Origin: Tolypeutes matacus | Lineage: Eukaryota > Chordata > Mammalia > Cingulata > Chlamyphoridae | Reading direction: 5' to 3' | Assembly (NCBI GenBank): GCA_026826555.1 | Contig: JAKSZT010054566.1 | Coordinates: 142,736-206,735, forward strand | Length of the DNA: 64,000 bases | In this document: positions 1 through 13,489 of the stretch, one piece after another | Numbering within the stretch: the first letter of the stretch is position 1 | Layout of the letters: each line of letters starts with the position of its first letter | Notes under the pieces: generated by a model | Told to the model about the DNA's origin: nothing | Database searches by the model: none | What the model saw: the letters and a program-made list of their open reading frames with translations, nothing else | Position numbers and translations under genes: made by a program

Positions 1-224
1 AACCTGGGTGGAGGTCGGCAGCCATCTTGCTTCACCACGTGGTAGCGCAACAGGATTAAAAACAAACAGTAGCTGCCTTTTGTGAGAAAGCATCTCTGAT
101 GGTGCCTGGGTTCGGACTTCTCCTGGCCTTGGAACTGTAAGCTTTTACCGCAAATAAATCCCCATTACAAAAGCCAACAGATTTCTGGTACTTTGCATTG
201 GCAGCCCTTTGGCAAACTAAAACA
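1..224 (+). mobile_element. 3' part of a second LTR of the same family
   Basis: The stretch up to AACTAAAACA at 224 aligns by eye with the 3' end of the solo LTR at 6139-6589: both carry ATAAATCC, AAAAGCCAAC, TTTCTGGTA and a terminal AAACTAAAACA. Its 5' part lies outside the window. Confidence 0.6.
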
Positions 225-569
225 ATGGCCATTCATTGTTCCTAGAATCTGATCAACTTCTCCTCTGTGGCCTACAAGGCCTGCACTGACCGCCTGCCAC
301 CCCCTCCTTCCCTTTCTTGGTCACCACCCCTCCTCCCCCTGCCCAAGCTCCAGCCACATTGGCTGATTTTAAGTCCCTCCCACTCATTAATTACCCTCCT
401 CACCTAGGAAACTCTTCCTTTCTCTTGGTTAGCTCCTTTCATTGTTCAGGTCTCTGTTCAAACATTGTTGCCCCCTGGAAGCCCTCCCTGACCACATATA
501 TCTTAAGCAGAATGGTCATTAGTACATTTCACCACATCGCCCTGGCCCTCCCTCTTCCAGGCAGAGGTT

Positions 570-840
570 ATGGTGCTTCCTGGCCTCCTTGTGGTTGGGT
601 GAGGTCATGCAACTAGTCTGGCCAGTGAGATGTGGACAGAAGTTGATATGAATCACTTTCAGGCCAGACCACTTACTTGCCAGAGCAAGACACTGTAGAG
701 CTCTCTTTCTGTCTGTGCAGTACCCGCAATACCTGAGATGGAGGCTGCTCTGCCAGCCTGGGTTGAGGAGTGAGGAGACATGGAGCAGAGCTACAGCCGA
801 CCCACAATGGACATGGCAGATAAATAAGCTGAATCATCTG
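570..840 (+). mobile_element. MLT1-like LTR fragment
   Basis: Contains the typical stretch CTGGCCAGTGAGATGTGGAC, CACTTTCAGGCC and a later GACCCACAATGGACATGGCA. It is similar by eye to fragments at 13.5 kb and 36.2 kb in this window. Confidence 0.45.
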
Positions 841-919
841 TGCTGTTTTCCTTAGCTTCCCCTACTTCCTCACATATCTTCCCTGTCTGTTATTTGAGCT
901 CCCAATAGCCTTCTGTGTT

Positions 920-1640
920 AGTTGGACTACATTTGACTTCAAGTAACAAATCCAAACCAAGCAGTTTAAGCTAAGAAGGAATTTATTGGCTCTTGTAATT
1001 GATAAGTCCAGGGGTAGAGTCTGCCTCAGGCACAGTTAGATCCAGGTGCCTCTCCAATGCTCTTCAACGTTGTCTCCCTCTATCATTCTACTCTACTTTC
1101 TTCTGCATTGCCTTACTTCTTGAGCAGATCCTTCCCAAGAGGAGATGAGATATCCTTATATCACAGTCGCTTAGCAACCTTGATGGAAAGAGAACACACC
1201 TTTCACGACAACCATAACAGCAACAACGAGTGCTTGTGTGTCTCAGGCACTGTTCTGAGTCCTTGGCAGGTGTTAACTTATTTAACACTCACAACACCCT
1301 ATGAGGGATAAATAATCAGACGAGGAAACTGAGGTTTTGAGAGGTTTAAGATTTGTGTCCAAGTTTACATAAATAGTAAGTGGTGGGGCTCGGGGTGGAA
1401 CCCAACCAGGCTGGCTCCATAGCTCTTGCTCTTCACTACTTCACAGTTCAAAGAAAAAATTTTTTTTAGTAATAGTAAATCCTTATTCGGAGCAGATACT
1501 CTGCACCTGGCACTGTTCTGAGTGCTTCACATATAATAATTTACTGAATCCTTCCAGAAACACCATGAGGTAGGTACTGTTATTATATCTATTTCACAGA
1601 TGGGGAAATTGAGGAACCAAGAGTCACACCTGGGACTTGA
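920..1640. repeat. Inverted member of the same repeat, then two MIRs
   Basis: 920-1200 has AGAAGGAATTTATTGGCTCT and AAGTCCAGGGGTAGAG, the complement of the forward family's 3' part. About 1230-1440 and 1480-1640 are MIRs, each with CAGATGGGGAAAT or GACGAGGAAACTGAGG cores. Confidence 0.55.
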
Positions 1641-2259
1641 GCCGAGGTAGTGGGGTCTAGAATCTGCACCTGCTCCTCAAGAGTCCCAGGCCTGGTCTTG
1701 GGCTCACTGCTGAGCCAGGGTGAGGTCAGGCCCTGAGAACTTTGTGAAGTAGGAGTGGAGGAGGCCCCGAGGACATCCCAGTGCTCTCGCTGGCCGTGTG
1801 TCCCCGTCCCCTTCCTCTCCCTGCCACCTGCTGCCTGACACAGCACTCACTTGTAAGGAGCTGACGCAATACAGGGGGGCGAGTCCAGGCAAACGGGCCA
1901 GCAGCCGGGGCCTCAGTCACCATGCAGGGCTTGCCAGAGCCCGAGTGGCTGCTGGGAGCCTGTGCCATGGGGGCGGCAGGAATGACACCTGGCATCACAG
2001 GACAGCGGGGGTCCCTTTTGAGCCTTGCCTCACGTACCTCCACGTGACTCTGACCTTGACACCTGTTCAACTTCTGCAAAATCATCTCACCCACCACGCT
2101 GATGGGAAGCCTGGGCAAGAGGCCAGTTCATATTTAATGTATTTATGAGCAACCAAGACATGGCTATTTATAGCCATTTGCTCTGTCTGCCAAATGAGAG
2201 CTGGATAAATAGAATGACATCACAGGAGCAGCAACCAGGCAGCACCTGCCCTTTCTCCA

Positions 2260-2460
2260 AGACAGCAAGCATGCTTGTCTGCGTGGACTCCTCAGGTTCT
2301 CATGTCAACCTGTGGGATAACTGTGCCCATTTTGCAGTGGGGAAACCGAGGCAAGGATAGGTGGTATCACCTGCCCACAGCCTCATTCACAGCCAGTATG
2401 TGGCAGGGCTGGGAATAGAATTCAGGCCTCCCTCACCCAGCAAACTGCCTTGGCTGCACA
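2260..2460. repeat. MIR
   Basis: The core CCCATTTTGCAGTGGGGAAA and the following GGCAGGGCTGGGAATAGAAT match the MIR consensus. Confidence 0.65.
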
Positions 2461-3089
2461 GTTTGTACCATGCCACTCACTCCTTTAAGGACAAAGCACT
2501 TTTTCAGTTGTTTGTGAGACTCTTCTGAAACCTTCTGTCTGCTTCATGCTTTTCTCTTCTCCCCCCAGCTCCTCCTTGCCCTCTTCCTTTCTCTTCTTTG
2601 ACATGAAAAAAGTATTTTCTTTCCTGTCTCTTTTTCTTTCCTTTCTTCCTTCCCTCTTCTTTCTTTCCATCTCTCTTCCTTTGGGTATCTCTTCATTTTT
2701 ACCAAAGCAGTAATAAAACAAACAACAGGTAAAGTTTGGGAGGGTTCACGTGTTCCCTAAGTTCTCCACATATGGAAACGCACCCCATTGCAGTTGATAA
2801 TTATTATATTATACAATTATATATAATTATATATTATACATTATAATTACTCCCATTTTACAGATGTAGGAAAGGAATACACCACACCAGTTAAAAATGA
2901 TCACCACAGTGGCTCCTCCCAGCTGAGTCTGTCCCGATGGACTGGGGATTTTCATTGCTCCTGCCCCCGAAGCTCTCAGCCCCTCCTGGTGATGTGGTCA
3001 CTGCAGCTGAAATTCAAAGGGGGGGCACCAGAAATGAATCAAGAAAATGTCCACCTTTGAGGGAATCTGATGTTTGGTTCATTCTGACT

Positions 3090-3310
3090 CTGCGGTGATC
3101 TTTTATGGCAGGAGGGTCACAGAGGGTCCCTAATGCAATCGCCTGTCAGGAGGTCCCCTCTTCATGCCTCAGTGACCCCATATGTGAAATGGGTGTAGCG
3201 CTAGCATCCATCTCCTCCCTCTTGTTGGGAGAATGCACATGTATCAGTGCGTATGTCATCCTAAGAACAGTGCCTGGCGCAGAGCGAGGGCTTCTGGAAT
3301 GCCCCTGCTT
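3090..3310. repeat. MIR
   Basis: CCTCAGTGACCCCATATGTG followed by GAACAGTGCCTGGCGCAGAG is MIR-like. Diverged. Confidence 0.55.
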
Positions 3311-3764
3311 TGGTGATGCTGCTGTCATTCCACCTGGCTTTGGGGACTGGGGCGGACCCCCAGGTTGGTGCTCTGGCTGGTGTGCCCACATGGACGATGC
3401 CTGGCCGCCTGCCTCCAAACCAGAGCCCTCCTTTGCAGTCAGGATTTCTGGGCTGCCGCCGCGGGCCCCAAGCCCCAACCATTGGCTCTGATTTTCCTGC
3501 TGCTCTTCCCAGATCTCGCCAGTGAGGCTGTGGACACTCATATCAAAGAGACGTCCCGTGCATCCGAGATGCATGGCTTCCGGTCTCGCTTCCTGACCGG
3601 CCGACACGTCGATCCCACCCTGCACCACTTCCTGCCTCCAGGGGCATGCACACGTCACTGGCCTCCGCTGTTATTTTTATGGTCATAATTTTCACATCTC
3701 TTAAACAAGATGTTTATGTGCCTGTTTTCTGATTTGTCAGCGTTACCTACCACGTTAGCCATTC

Positions 3765-4196
3765 ATGGTGAACGTCCTGTCCTGGAAGGTGATAGGTTCA
3801 ATCTTGTCCCCTACAAGACAAGTTCAAGCCCCAAGCCCCGGTCCTGTGAGTGTGAACTCGTTTGTTAATAGGATCTTCAAAGATCGGGTTAACATGAGGC
3901 CAGATCGAATCAGGCTGGGTCTCCATCCAGTAGGGCTGAAGTCCCGACCAGCAGAGGAAATGGGTGGAATTAATCAGTTAGCGGAAACTGGAGGAGACAT
4001 GGGAGATGGCTCACCCCGTGACAGAGGATTGCTGGAAAGCCATCATCAGAACGCTGCAGACTCCAGGAGAAAGCATGGCCTGGAGATAGTGCGATGTTGG
4101 GCTTCTCGCCCCCAAAACCGTGAGACAGAAAAATCCCTGTTGTCTAAGCCAACCCATTGTTTGGGTTTTGTCATAGCAGCCCTGGCAAACTAAGAC
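3765..4196 (+). mobile_element. MLT1/MST-like MaLR LTR
   Basis: The order of motifs is that of mammalian MaLR LTRs: an early TTCAAGCCCCAAGCCCCGG-like part, GGATCTTCAAAGA, AACCGTGAGACAGAAAA, then TTTTGTCATAGCAGCCCTGG and a terminal CAAACTAAGACA. It is diverged, and assignment is from memory of the consensus. Confidence 0.6.
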
Positions 4197-4229
4197 AGTG
4201 AGGATTCCACCCACGCCGTGCCCTATCTG

Positions 4230-4430
4230 ATCTGCCGATGCCATGCAACCTCCCCGGGCCTCAGTTTCCACATCTGTAAAATGGGGATGATAACAGCACC
4301 TACTTCATAAGGTTGCTGTGAGGAGCAAAGGAATTCCTTCACGAGAAGCCCTGAGAACAGGGCCCTGCCCACAATAGGGGTGTATACACGTTGACTCTTG
4401 CTATTATCATTATTGTCATCATTTTAGGGT
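4230..4430. repeat. MIR
   Basis: GCCTCAGTTTCCACATCTGT, AAAATGGGGATGATAACAGC and a later GCTATTATCATTATTGTCAT are a well-preserved MIR. Confidence 0.75.
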
Positions 4431-4699
4431 TTTTGGTTTTCCTATTACTTACCCTGTAGCTTCCAATAATGGGATCCCCATGTTGTCTTCTTACCTTCTG
4501 CCCCTCAGCCTGGAATGTGAGCATGGAGCTCATGAGCTGCTTAAGGGCATCACCCTTCAGTGGCAAAGCAGCAGGAGAAAAGGGCCTGAGGCCAGACACG
4601 GTGGCCACCCCCCATGCCCTGGTTGACCTGTCACCGAGAAAGATATGGACTTCTGTCTGGTCTGAGTCACAGTTCTTTTGGGTATCTGCCACAGTGGGA

Positions 4700-5235
4700 G
4701 ACCCTATTTCCTAATTATACATAGGATTTTATTCCCACCCCGCCACATTTAATTATGAAAAATTTCAAATCTACGGAACAGTTGAATGGATTTTACCATA
4801 ACTCCCATATCTCCACCCCCTAGATTCTATAACTGTATACATGCCATTGTATTTGCTTTAGCACATCCCTATCAATCTCTCCCTCTATTTATTTACCAAT
4901 TTCTTTTATTTCTTTGATGTTTTAAAAATAAGCTAAAGGATTTTAAAGTAGTACTCTTCACCCCAAACCTTTCAGTGTTCATATCACTAACTAGAGTTCA
5001 ATGTTTGTGGTTCTTATCTGAGGTAAAATTTGCATACAATGAACTGCACACGTCTTAAGCATCTATTTACTGAATTTTGACCAATGCATATGTATGTAAT
5101 CCAAATGCCTGCTACGTTTCCATTGCCCAAGAAAACTCCCTTATACCATTCCCTGACAATCCTTACCCACACTGCCTCCCCCAAAGGTAACCACAGTTCT
5201 GATATTTATATAGCTTTACTGTTACATCATCAGGG
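4700..5235. mobile_element. L1 3' UTR fragments
   Basis: TTATGAAAAATTTCAAATCTAC followed by an AT-rich stretch, then GAGGTAAAATTTGCATACAATG and a mention-like order of primate L1M 3' UTR sequence. No ORF2 is preserved. Assignment is from memory of L1M consensus 3' ends. Confidence 0.5.
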
Positions 5236-6138
5236 TTGATATGTGCATTCTAGGAGAGACCTTAATGAAATATTCTGGGCTCTGTCCACAGGTTGGTTTC
5301 TAGAGTCAAAAATAAAAACAAACAAATAAATATTCACTGTCCTCTTCTGTAGAATATAGGGATCATAACCAACCTAATCAATGCTATGATAACCTTGGTT
5401 TGCCATCATGCACATGATGGCTGGACTAGAAGAGCTTTCGGTGTTGACAGCCGGGACCCACCTACTAGGGGTGAAGGATTGGCCTGAGCACTGGATGGGC
5501 CATACTGTTTAAGTCCCTGTGCCAACAGTTGTTCTGCCACCTTGTGTGTATCACTTACTCTGCCATGGTATATCATGTAGGATGCTGTTGACTACAAGTA
5601 AGGGAAGACCAAATTCCAAATGTCATTAAAAATAGGACCCTTTATTATTTTACAAAACAAGGTAGGAAGGTCCAATGGTGATTAATACAGCAACTGAATG
5701 GTGTCTTCATAGACCCAGAATCTTTGGCATGTTGGCAGCATTGTCCCTCATGGCAGCAATATGGCTGCCAGAGTTCCAGGTATCACTTCCTATAGATGGG
5801 AAACATTACAACCCTATACTTTGTTTTGCTAAAAACCTACTCTCCCCCTTTCCTTTTTACATTGTAAATATTTCACCTTTCTGATTTTGCTGTTGGTGCT
5901 AACTAACAGAATTTCAGCTTTGCCATTGAGGATTACAAGCTTTTCTAAATGCTGGTGAAACAAATTGCAGAAAGAAAAGGAGAAAAATTCTCTCTGTCTT
6001 TGCAGCTGCAGAAAAATGTGCATTCTTCAGCATCATAAAACTGTCCTTGCAAATGTTCTTTGTAGGCCACAGAGATCATTGCTGTGCTTTGTCGAAGGAA
6101 ATTTTAACTTTGCAAAACCTGTAATTCTGATTGGTTGT

Positions 6139-6589
6139 TGTGGTAGTTTGAGGCTTTTATGGATCCCAGAAAAGATCATGTCTTTAGAGCTAACCCATTC
6201 CAATGGGTGTAGGTAGGACCTGTTGATTAGGTTATTTCATTGGGGCATGACCCAGGGTGGATCTTAATCCTCTTACTGGAGTCCTTTATAAATGAGATGA
6301 ATACAGAGAGAGTGACAGAAAGAAACCCACGGAAGCTGCGAGAAGAAGCCACAGAAACCAGGAAACAAAGCCATAAGACCCAGAGGAGAAGGTAGATGCT
6401 GCCCTGTGCCTTCCCATTTGACAGAGGAGTGCAGGATTGCCTGCAGCTGGTCTTTAGGGAGAGACCAGTGCCTGATGCCTTTCACACTTTCGCAGTCTCA
6501 GAACTGTGAGACTGCAACCTAATAAATCCTCATTGTAAAAGCCAACCCATTTCTGGTATATTGCTTTTGGTAGCTTGCAAACTAAAACA
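6139..6589 (+). mobile_element. Solo LTR, MaLR-like, with 5-bp target duplication
   Basis: A 451-bp unit starts TGTGGTAG and ends CTAAAACA, flanked by GTTGT (6134-6138) and GCTGT (6590-6594), one mismatch. It contains AATAAA near its 3' end (CTAATAAATCC) as expected for an LTR. No internal retroviral coding region is attached, so it is a solo LTR. Family assignment is by resemblance to MaLR LTRs. Confidence 0.7.
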
Positions 6590-8379
6590 GCTGTCTTACT
6601 GAATAATTTATGCTCGAGGAATAATACTTAGATTGGCATATGAATTCTGAGAGAATAAATATTTGTGAGCCTTTGTTCAATCAGAAGAACGTCATTATCA
6701 CCCCTGCTTCTCCCACCTGGATGGAAGGGAAAACAAAACACATGACTCTTCATAACTCTGCTTTAGAAAAAGAGTTGGGAGAATCTAGTTTCATTTCAAT
6801 TAACTCCTCCTCACACTGCCACACTTTGTGTGGGAGGCAGAAAAGGGAAGTTTCCTCCTCCTATGCCATTTTTTAAGAGCAAATACATTTTCTCCCAGGA
6901 GCCTCTTGCCAACCACCCCCTGGCAGAATCCCTCACATCTTCTTGGCCAGAAGTACATCACAGCTCCTTCCAGAATCAGTTATTAATTAGGAGACTGAAG
7001 AATTTTGACTGGCTCAGGGCTTGAGGGTACTTTTCCTGAACAAGCAAGTAAAATCAGAGTTCTGCGCCTAAAGGGGAGTGGAAGGAAATGGATTTGCTTC
7101 TTAGCAGCGCAGATTCCCAGGTCCTGCTGCTGCTTGCATGGCTGCTTCTGTACCCACCCTGCCTCTGGCCTGGCACTTTGGCTCTGCTTTTCTGCCGCAG
7201 GTTGAACCCCAAACACTGAGGCTTCCTAGACTAGGAGCTTCTGGAAAAGGGAGGGGCTTCTAAGTGAGGGAAGCACCGCCTGCCAACTCTCAGGAGGAAA
7301 GTACCTAAGCTGCCTGTACATCTTTGAGGCTTTATCAATCAAACTTTCTATTGAAAGTTACTAAAACTCAAACTAGCTTAAGCAACAGCGGGAGTCCAGG
7401 CGGGGAGCTTGGACTACGGGTATGTTCGGATCCAGACCCTTAAACAATCTCGGCATGACCGAGTCTCTCTGCCTCTCCCATCTCTGCTTTCCTCAGAAGT
7501 GATTTCCTTTTCAGGCAGGTCCTCTCCTCTCAGGGGCCAAGATGGTCCCCAGCGGCTCCAGCCGTCCAGCCTGCCGGGTAAGTCACCACAGCAGAAAGAA
7601 AACCCTTCTTTCTCAACAGTGTCAGCAGAGGTCCTGCAGCTGGCTCTCACTTACTTGGATGATGTGCTCATTTGTGGAGCTGGGGAATGGAGTCCAAACC
7701 ACACAGACTGAGGGAAGGGGCGTGATTCCAAAGGAAAATGAGAATGGGACTCGATACCGCAAAGACTAATACGTCTCCTCCCCAGGGGCCAACCTGCCCC
7801 ATTCGCTCGTGGACAGCCATCTCCACACCTGCGCCCCAGTCGTCGTTCAGCATCACCAGTCACCCGAGAAACCTAACCCTTATCACAGCGAGGTACCACC
7901 CCTTACACCCACCAGAGAGGCCAAAACGAAAACGCTCAGCCATGCCGGTCACTGCAGAGGACACGGATTGCAGGTGGCATTCCGTGTGGGACTGTACGTT
8001 GTGTAATAGCTTTCTAAAACTAAGCATCCAGGTATTCTGTGACCCTGCAATTCCACTTGTAGACATGCTCTTAATGGAGTGGACAGCAAGAGACACATAC
8101 AAGAACATTTCCTAGCAGCCCCTGTTCACAACAGCAAACTCCCAGCGACTAGAACGGGGAGCCTGGGGTATACTCCCAGCCCCAACAGAGCTGTGCCACT
8201 AAGAGAGAAAAGAAAGCCCCAAAGCTTACAGCAGCATGGACTCTTTTATGAAGTTCTAAACTACATACACACATTTTTAAAGGAAGTCACAGGGGTGCAA
8301 TATAACTATATATAAAAGCAAGGAAAAATAAATAGGAGTTGCTTTCCTCTTTATACCAGGCTGGAAGAGAAGCATATAA

Positions 8380-9235
8380 ACCCCTCTTTATTTTTTTATT
8401 TTTATTTATTTATTTATTTGTTTGTTTGTTTTATTGTGGGTAAAAATCAAATTTTTCACAATACATACCAATATTTGTAAAATGATATATAAATATATAA
8501 GCATATATGTGCATTTGCTTTCAAAAATGTTATTTATATATATATACATAAATATTTTAAAAGGTGCTTAGATTACCTAAGTATTACACAGAAATTACAG
8601 GGATTCCCATGTCCCCCACCTCCCACCCCTCCCACAACCTCCCACACAAACATCCTTCATCAATGTGGCACATCACCCATAATGGATATACACATCCTGG
8701 GGCCTTGCCACCAAGCATAGACCACAGTTCACATCGTAGACCACACTCTCTCCCACACAGTTCTGCATGGCATATGCTGATGTAAAATGGCCTACATCCG
8801 TCCCCACAATGCCACTCAGGAAAACCCCCAAGTCCCAAAAAAGCCCGTTTTTCAACTGCCCTTCCCCTCCCTGCCCCGAAAGCGTCCAGTGGCCACCGGC
8901 TCCACCTCACTGTTATAATTTCTTCCATTGCTAGAATCACCATATGTGTACAACAGAATACCATTAAGTCCACTCTAGTCCATAGTTCTTTCCCCAAATT
9001 CCATGAACTAGATCTATGGTATAGAATTGTACCACCTTCTTCATGGCTCCAGGGGAGAGAGGACATCTCTGCTGGGGAAGTCATGGGCATACACTCCATG
9101 GCCACCGCCCAGTCCTTGTCTACTCCCACCTCCCATTGTGCACTGCTTCCATTCCAGAACCTGGGGGAAATGTTACGTCTAATAAAAAGGCCAGACCAGA
9201 CCTTAAGCCCAGAACAAGCAAACCCAGATGCTGAT
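8380..9235. mobile_element. L1 3' end, likely xenarthran subfamily
   Basis: A T/ATTT-rich tract (8383-8430) precedes TTATTGTGGGTAAAAATC, then GGGATTCCCATGTCCCCCAC with C-rich, ORF-less sequence typical of L1 3' untranslated ends. The reading frames here are short and unsupported. Confidence 0.5.
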
Positions 9236-9948
9236 CAAGGTAGGAATTCTACCAACCCCAACCCGAGCAAATCGGGCCACCCCAAGAGACCAGCCACTAT
9301 GGGATCGCTTCCCCCCTCTTTTGGACCCTTTGTGCTATGTAAATAATAAAGTGGTCATTTGGTAAAAGTTTCTGTTGTGCTCTGAGCCTGTGTGCCAACT
9401 TACTCCACACCACCCTGGACTCTTTCACACAAGGGCTCCAGTGTGGGAAGTCTCTGTTTCAGTAATTCAGGTCAGACTCTATTCACTAGGCCCAGGTATT
9501 TTTTGCTCATACAGAATACCCAAGACTACAGGCACTTCCCCATCTATTTCTAGGGATACCATGATGAACTAATGAATGCCAAAGATGTCCGTGAGTCAGA
9601 TTATTCTGACAACTTCTTTGGCTTTCCTATCCATTAGAGGAACCACACCCACCTTATCTTTGGCATATAAGTGCCACCACTTGGCCCCTGCCATCCCCAG
9701 GATCCAAGCATCCCTGCTGCATTTAGGGATCCCAGTTCAATGGGAGCAGTTTCCAATATAATGTTTGACCTTCAAAGAGGAGCCACCGCAGAAGGCTTCA
9801 AGCATGCTGGGGCAGCCCGTCACGCATTTACTGTTCACAGGTACGACATCCTGTGGAACCTTCCACTGTGGTACGTAGGTCTGACGTGATAAAGCCACTC
9901 TAGCATTCCAGCTCCCCCAAGCCTTTGGATAATTTTTTCTCTAGGATG

Positions 9949-10272
9949 GGTTAGCAAACGATATCTTGTGGGCCAAATCCAGCCCACCAGCTATTTTTAT
10001 ATGGCCCACAAACTAAAAATGGCTTTTACATATTAAGTTGGTTGCGGGGAAAAAAAAACCAAAATAATAATATTTCGTTACATGTGAAAATTATATGAAA
10101 TTCAAGTGTTTACAAACTTTTAATGGAAAACAGCCGTGCACATTCATTTATGTATTGTCTTTGGTGGCGTTCATGATACAACAGCAGAGTTGAACAGTTG
10201 CAATGAGAACGAATGGCTGGCAAAACTTAAAATGTTCACTCTCTGGCCCTTTACAGAGAAAATTTACCAACC
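9949..10272. mobile_element. hAT-like DNA transposon remnant
   Basis: Termini GGTTAGCAAA (9949-9958) and TTTACCAACC (10263-10272) are inverted repeats at 8 of 10 positions. The inside has GTGGGCCAAATCCAGCCCACC, AACAGCCGTGCACATTCATT and CTCTGGCCCTTTACAGA, which I recall as a common nonautonomous mammalian hAT-type element. No transposase is present. Confidence 0.55.
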
Positions 10273-10279
10273 TGGATTC

Positions 10280-11690
10280 TACAGCATAAGCCAAACTTGG
10301 GTCCATATTGGCATCAACCAGTCAAGAAAACTGTTTAGAACCATTCTTAGCCCCTTAAAGCTCAAGCACTGAATCCGGAATCTCTGCTTAGTGGGCCCAC
10401 ATCAATAAATTCGGCCTGACCCAACTTCATATTTTTGTACCTTGATCCCACAGAGATCCATTCCCGCACATTGTTCTCGGTTTTCTGTTGATAAAAATTG
10501 GCAAACAGAAATTGGCAACTCTTTTGGTATGTATTGCACTTCAGCATGGCCCAAACTTTGTGCCTCATCCTTTAGGGCCTGCTGCAACTTAAGTTTAGTT
10601 ATAGGTAGAGAAGCAAGGAGAGGAGGTGAGGGTAGGTCTCGAGGAGGCTCTGCAGTGTCCTAACTTTAACAAAGTGACCCTGAGAGGTTGGAATTCCATC
10701 GGTGTTGTAATTCAGTCACCCACAGGATTAGCTTGGGTTTGGCTTTCAGAAATCTCAGTCCCCGACTAAAGGAGATAAGAGTTTCTTTCAGGACTGTCAT
10801 AGACGCTTTCAGGTCCTTCATGCAGACCTTATGCTGGGAATTTAAAGCTCTGAGCTCATCATTTTCTTTTTCTAGCATTTTTCAGAAGCAACCAACTAAC
10901 CCCACTACTTTCCTCATTTTCACTAAAATGTTTTATGGAAGCAAATACTCCATCACCCAGAGCCTTGCCTTCTATAGGAATGCATTACAGGTGTCTGGAG
11001 GTGATAGTTTGAATAACTATTTTGCCACTACCTGCCACGGATTCCCGGTGCCTCCTTTACCTTGGAAACAGGATCATTAATGCCTTTAAATCTAATCAGA
11101 TCAAAGAACCAGTTCCAGAAAACCCAGAACCAATTCTAAGAACTCATCCTTAATATCCTGTTCCTCTGGAATCATCTTAGTACCAAATTCTGTACCAGCA
11201 AAGCAGAGCTGCTAATAAACACACACACATGATTTGTTACAGGGATTTGACTTTGCCTAACAGTGTGATCTAGTAAAGCAGTCTCTGTTAGGCTGTCATT
11301 TCTGCGTTTGACTGATGCTGGAACTTAAAATCCACAGGAGAGGCAGCAAGGAAAGGAAGATGGTTGTAAAGTGGGGGAGAGTAAGAACAAGCTGGAACCT
11401 GGAAGCTGGAGTCCACAAGGACGACTCCCATGTCAGTTCTTGCTGCCTCCAACCTTGGCGCTGTGGGTGTCCTGCCAAGCCCAGGGTGCTCTGCCACGGG
11501 GCTAAGCATACACAGGAGCTGGCGACGTAGGAGGAGCGTCAGGGGAAGGTGGAGCAATGGCAGGCCCGGCTGCTGCCCTGTTGAGAGAGGTGAGCCAGCA
11601 GGTGAGTGACAACTAGTGTAAGCTACTAGATGGTTGCTGCTTCCCTCCACCCACCAAACCTCCTTCAAGAACACCCAGAACTGCTCTTTA
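10280..11690. other. Intergenic stretch with no recognised gene
   Basis: No splice-flanked coding sequence or known protein fragment is seen. The short frames lack similarity to anything I recognise. Confidence 0.5.
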
Positions 11691-12285
11691 AAAAAATAAT
11701 AATAACTTTATTTCAAATTTTTAAAAAGTAACAGAAAAAGGCAACTCAACAAGCTATGGAAGCATTACCCCTAGCAAGTTCTGTCCAGGCACTTTTATTT
11801 TATCTAATTCCAACACTGTTCCCCTAGTGTTCAGAAAGATACACAGATAAACACAGATTAGTTAAATGACATAGTCAAGGTCTCCTTCTTAATGAAAAAA
11901 GTGAAGAAAAGAAAAAAATGCTTAATCATATTCATATCTCACACAACCAAACCCCATACTTTTTTTTACCTTTAGCATTAATATAGTGCCAACTTTGTTT
12001 TTGTTTCAAAAACATTACAATGCTGTTGTTAACTATAGTGTCTAATTACATTAGCTCTATTTTCCCATTCTTAACACCTTGTAGTAGAACATTCCTGTTT
12101 ATATTGTTAACCACAATCCTCATATACTGCCAAAATCATTGTTATACATTCCCTGTATTATCCTCCAGCTGTCCTGCAACTCACATTAATTTCCCTAGTC
12201 TGCTCCTTTCAGCCACAATTACATCCATAAATCAACAGCGTTACATTCGTTATAACGTGTTACCATCAAGTCCACAAGAACTGCT
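11690..12285. mobile_element. L1 3' end fragment
   Basis: AT-rich, ORF-less sequence with AATAACTTTATTTCAAATTT, CTGTTGTTAACTATAGTG and GTTAACCACAATCCTCATAT in the order of L1 3' UTRs. It is diverged, and the subfamily is not assigned. Confidence 0.45.
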
Positions 12286-13489
12286 CTTGTGGCCCACCCA
12301 CTCTAATCAGAAACATTCAGGGACAGGAATTCTGGGAAACGTGGGTTAGCCTAGCCAGGATGACACATGACAAAGCAATGCAATGGGTATGTCAATTCCT
12401 GTCTAATCTACCAAAAGGAGCTGGAGCTCATTGATTTGCCAGTCTCCTTAGGAGCAAGCACATCTCACTGAAGCAAGCACTGGGGTCCCTCCCCAACACC
12501 TCAAGAAAAGCACAATCTGATCTCATCTGAGGAGTGCAGATTCCTTCCAGTTAATGTGATTTGGCCCCAATCCTTCCAAAATAAGAAACCTGACAGCCTG
12601 GCTGTGTTATAAGAGCCATTCCATTAGCTCTTGGCAAGAAAACTTTCCTCTGATGAAAGAGTGGAGGAGGAGGAGGCTTCAATTCAGACCACTACACAAC
12701 AGAAAAAGAGGTCCATGCCAGATAGGTTTGGGCAGCAGATGAGCCATCTTTTGGGAGCACTGGGGGAGAGGACTGGTATAGAGACTTCTGGAAGTTTCTT
12801 CCAACTCTGCAACTTAGTAATGCTGGGTGCTGGAGGTAACAGTCTTAAGAGTTTTCCTTTCTTTTCATATTTGAATAAAAATGGCTTGAGCCTTCATCCC
12901 TTACTTGGGGGAAGCACGGTGCCCTCTCCACCATGTTAACAAATTCCTGGGGGCATTTTCTCTGTTGGTATTTAGGGTGACAATGGGTTCAGCAGGAAGA
13001 CTATGCTTCCCAGCTTCCTCTGCAGATAGTAAGCAGAAGTCTTTGAGAGAGGATCCTGGGAAGGCTCTTTAAAAGGAGGCAGATCATCTAGTGGTGCTAT
13101 TTTTTCCCATCTTTTTCTTTTTTCTCCAGTTTTGTTTCGTTTGTGTTTTTAACTGGAATGATGACTGAGGTTCCTGCAGCCATTTTGTGATCTTGAGGAG
13201 TAAAGCCACATGCTAAGGGTGACAGAGCAGGGATGGAGCCTGGTCCCTTATAACATCAAGAAACCCCCAACCTGCCTTGGACTGCATACTTCAGAGTTCT
13301 TTTACATGAGAGAAAAATAAATTATCTTGTTTAAACCACTGTTGTTTCTGTCTTCTGTCTCCTACAGCTGAATGCAAGTTCTGTCTCCAGAATTTTTGCT
13401 CTCTGAGATAATAAATATCCTTTGTGGTAAAGCCATACTACTGTTCACCAGTGTCCTGCTTCCTCCTTCCAGGAAGCTGTACTTTCCTG

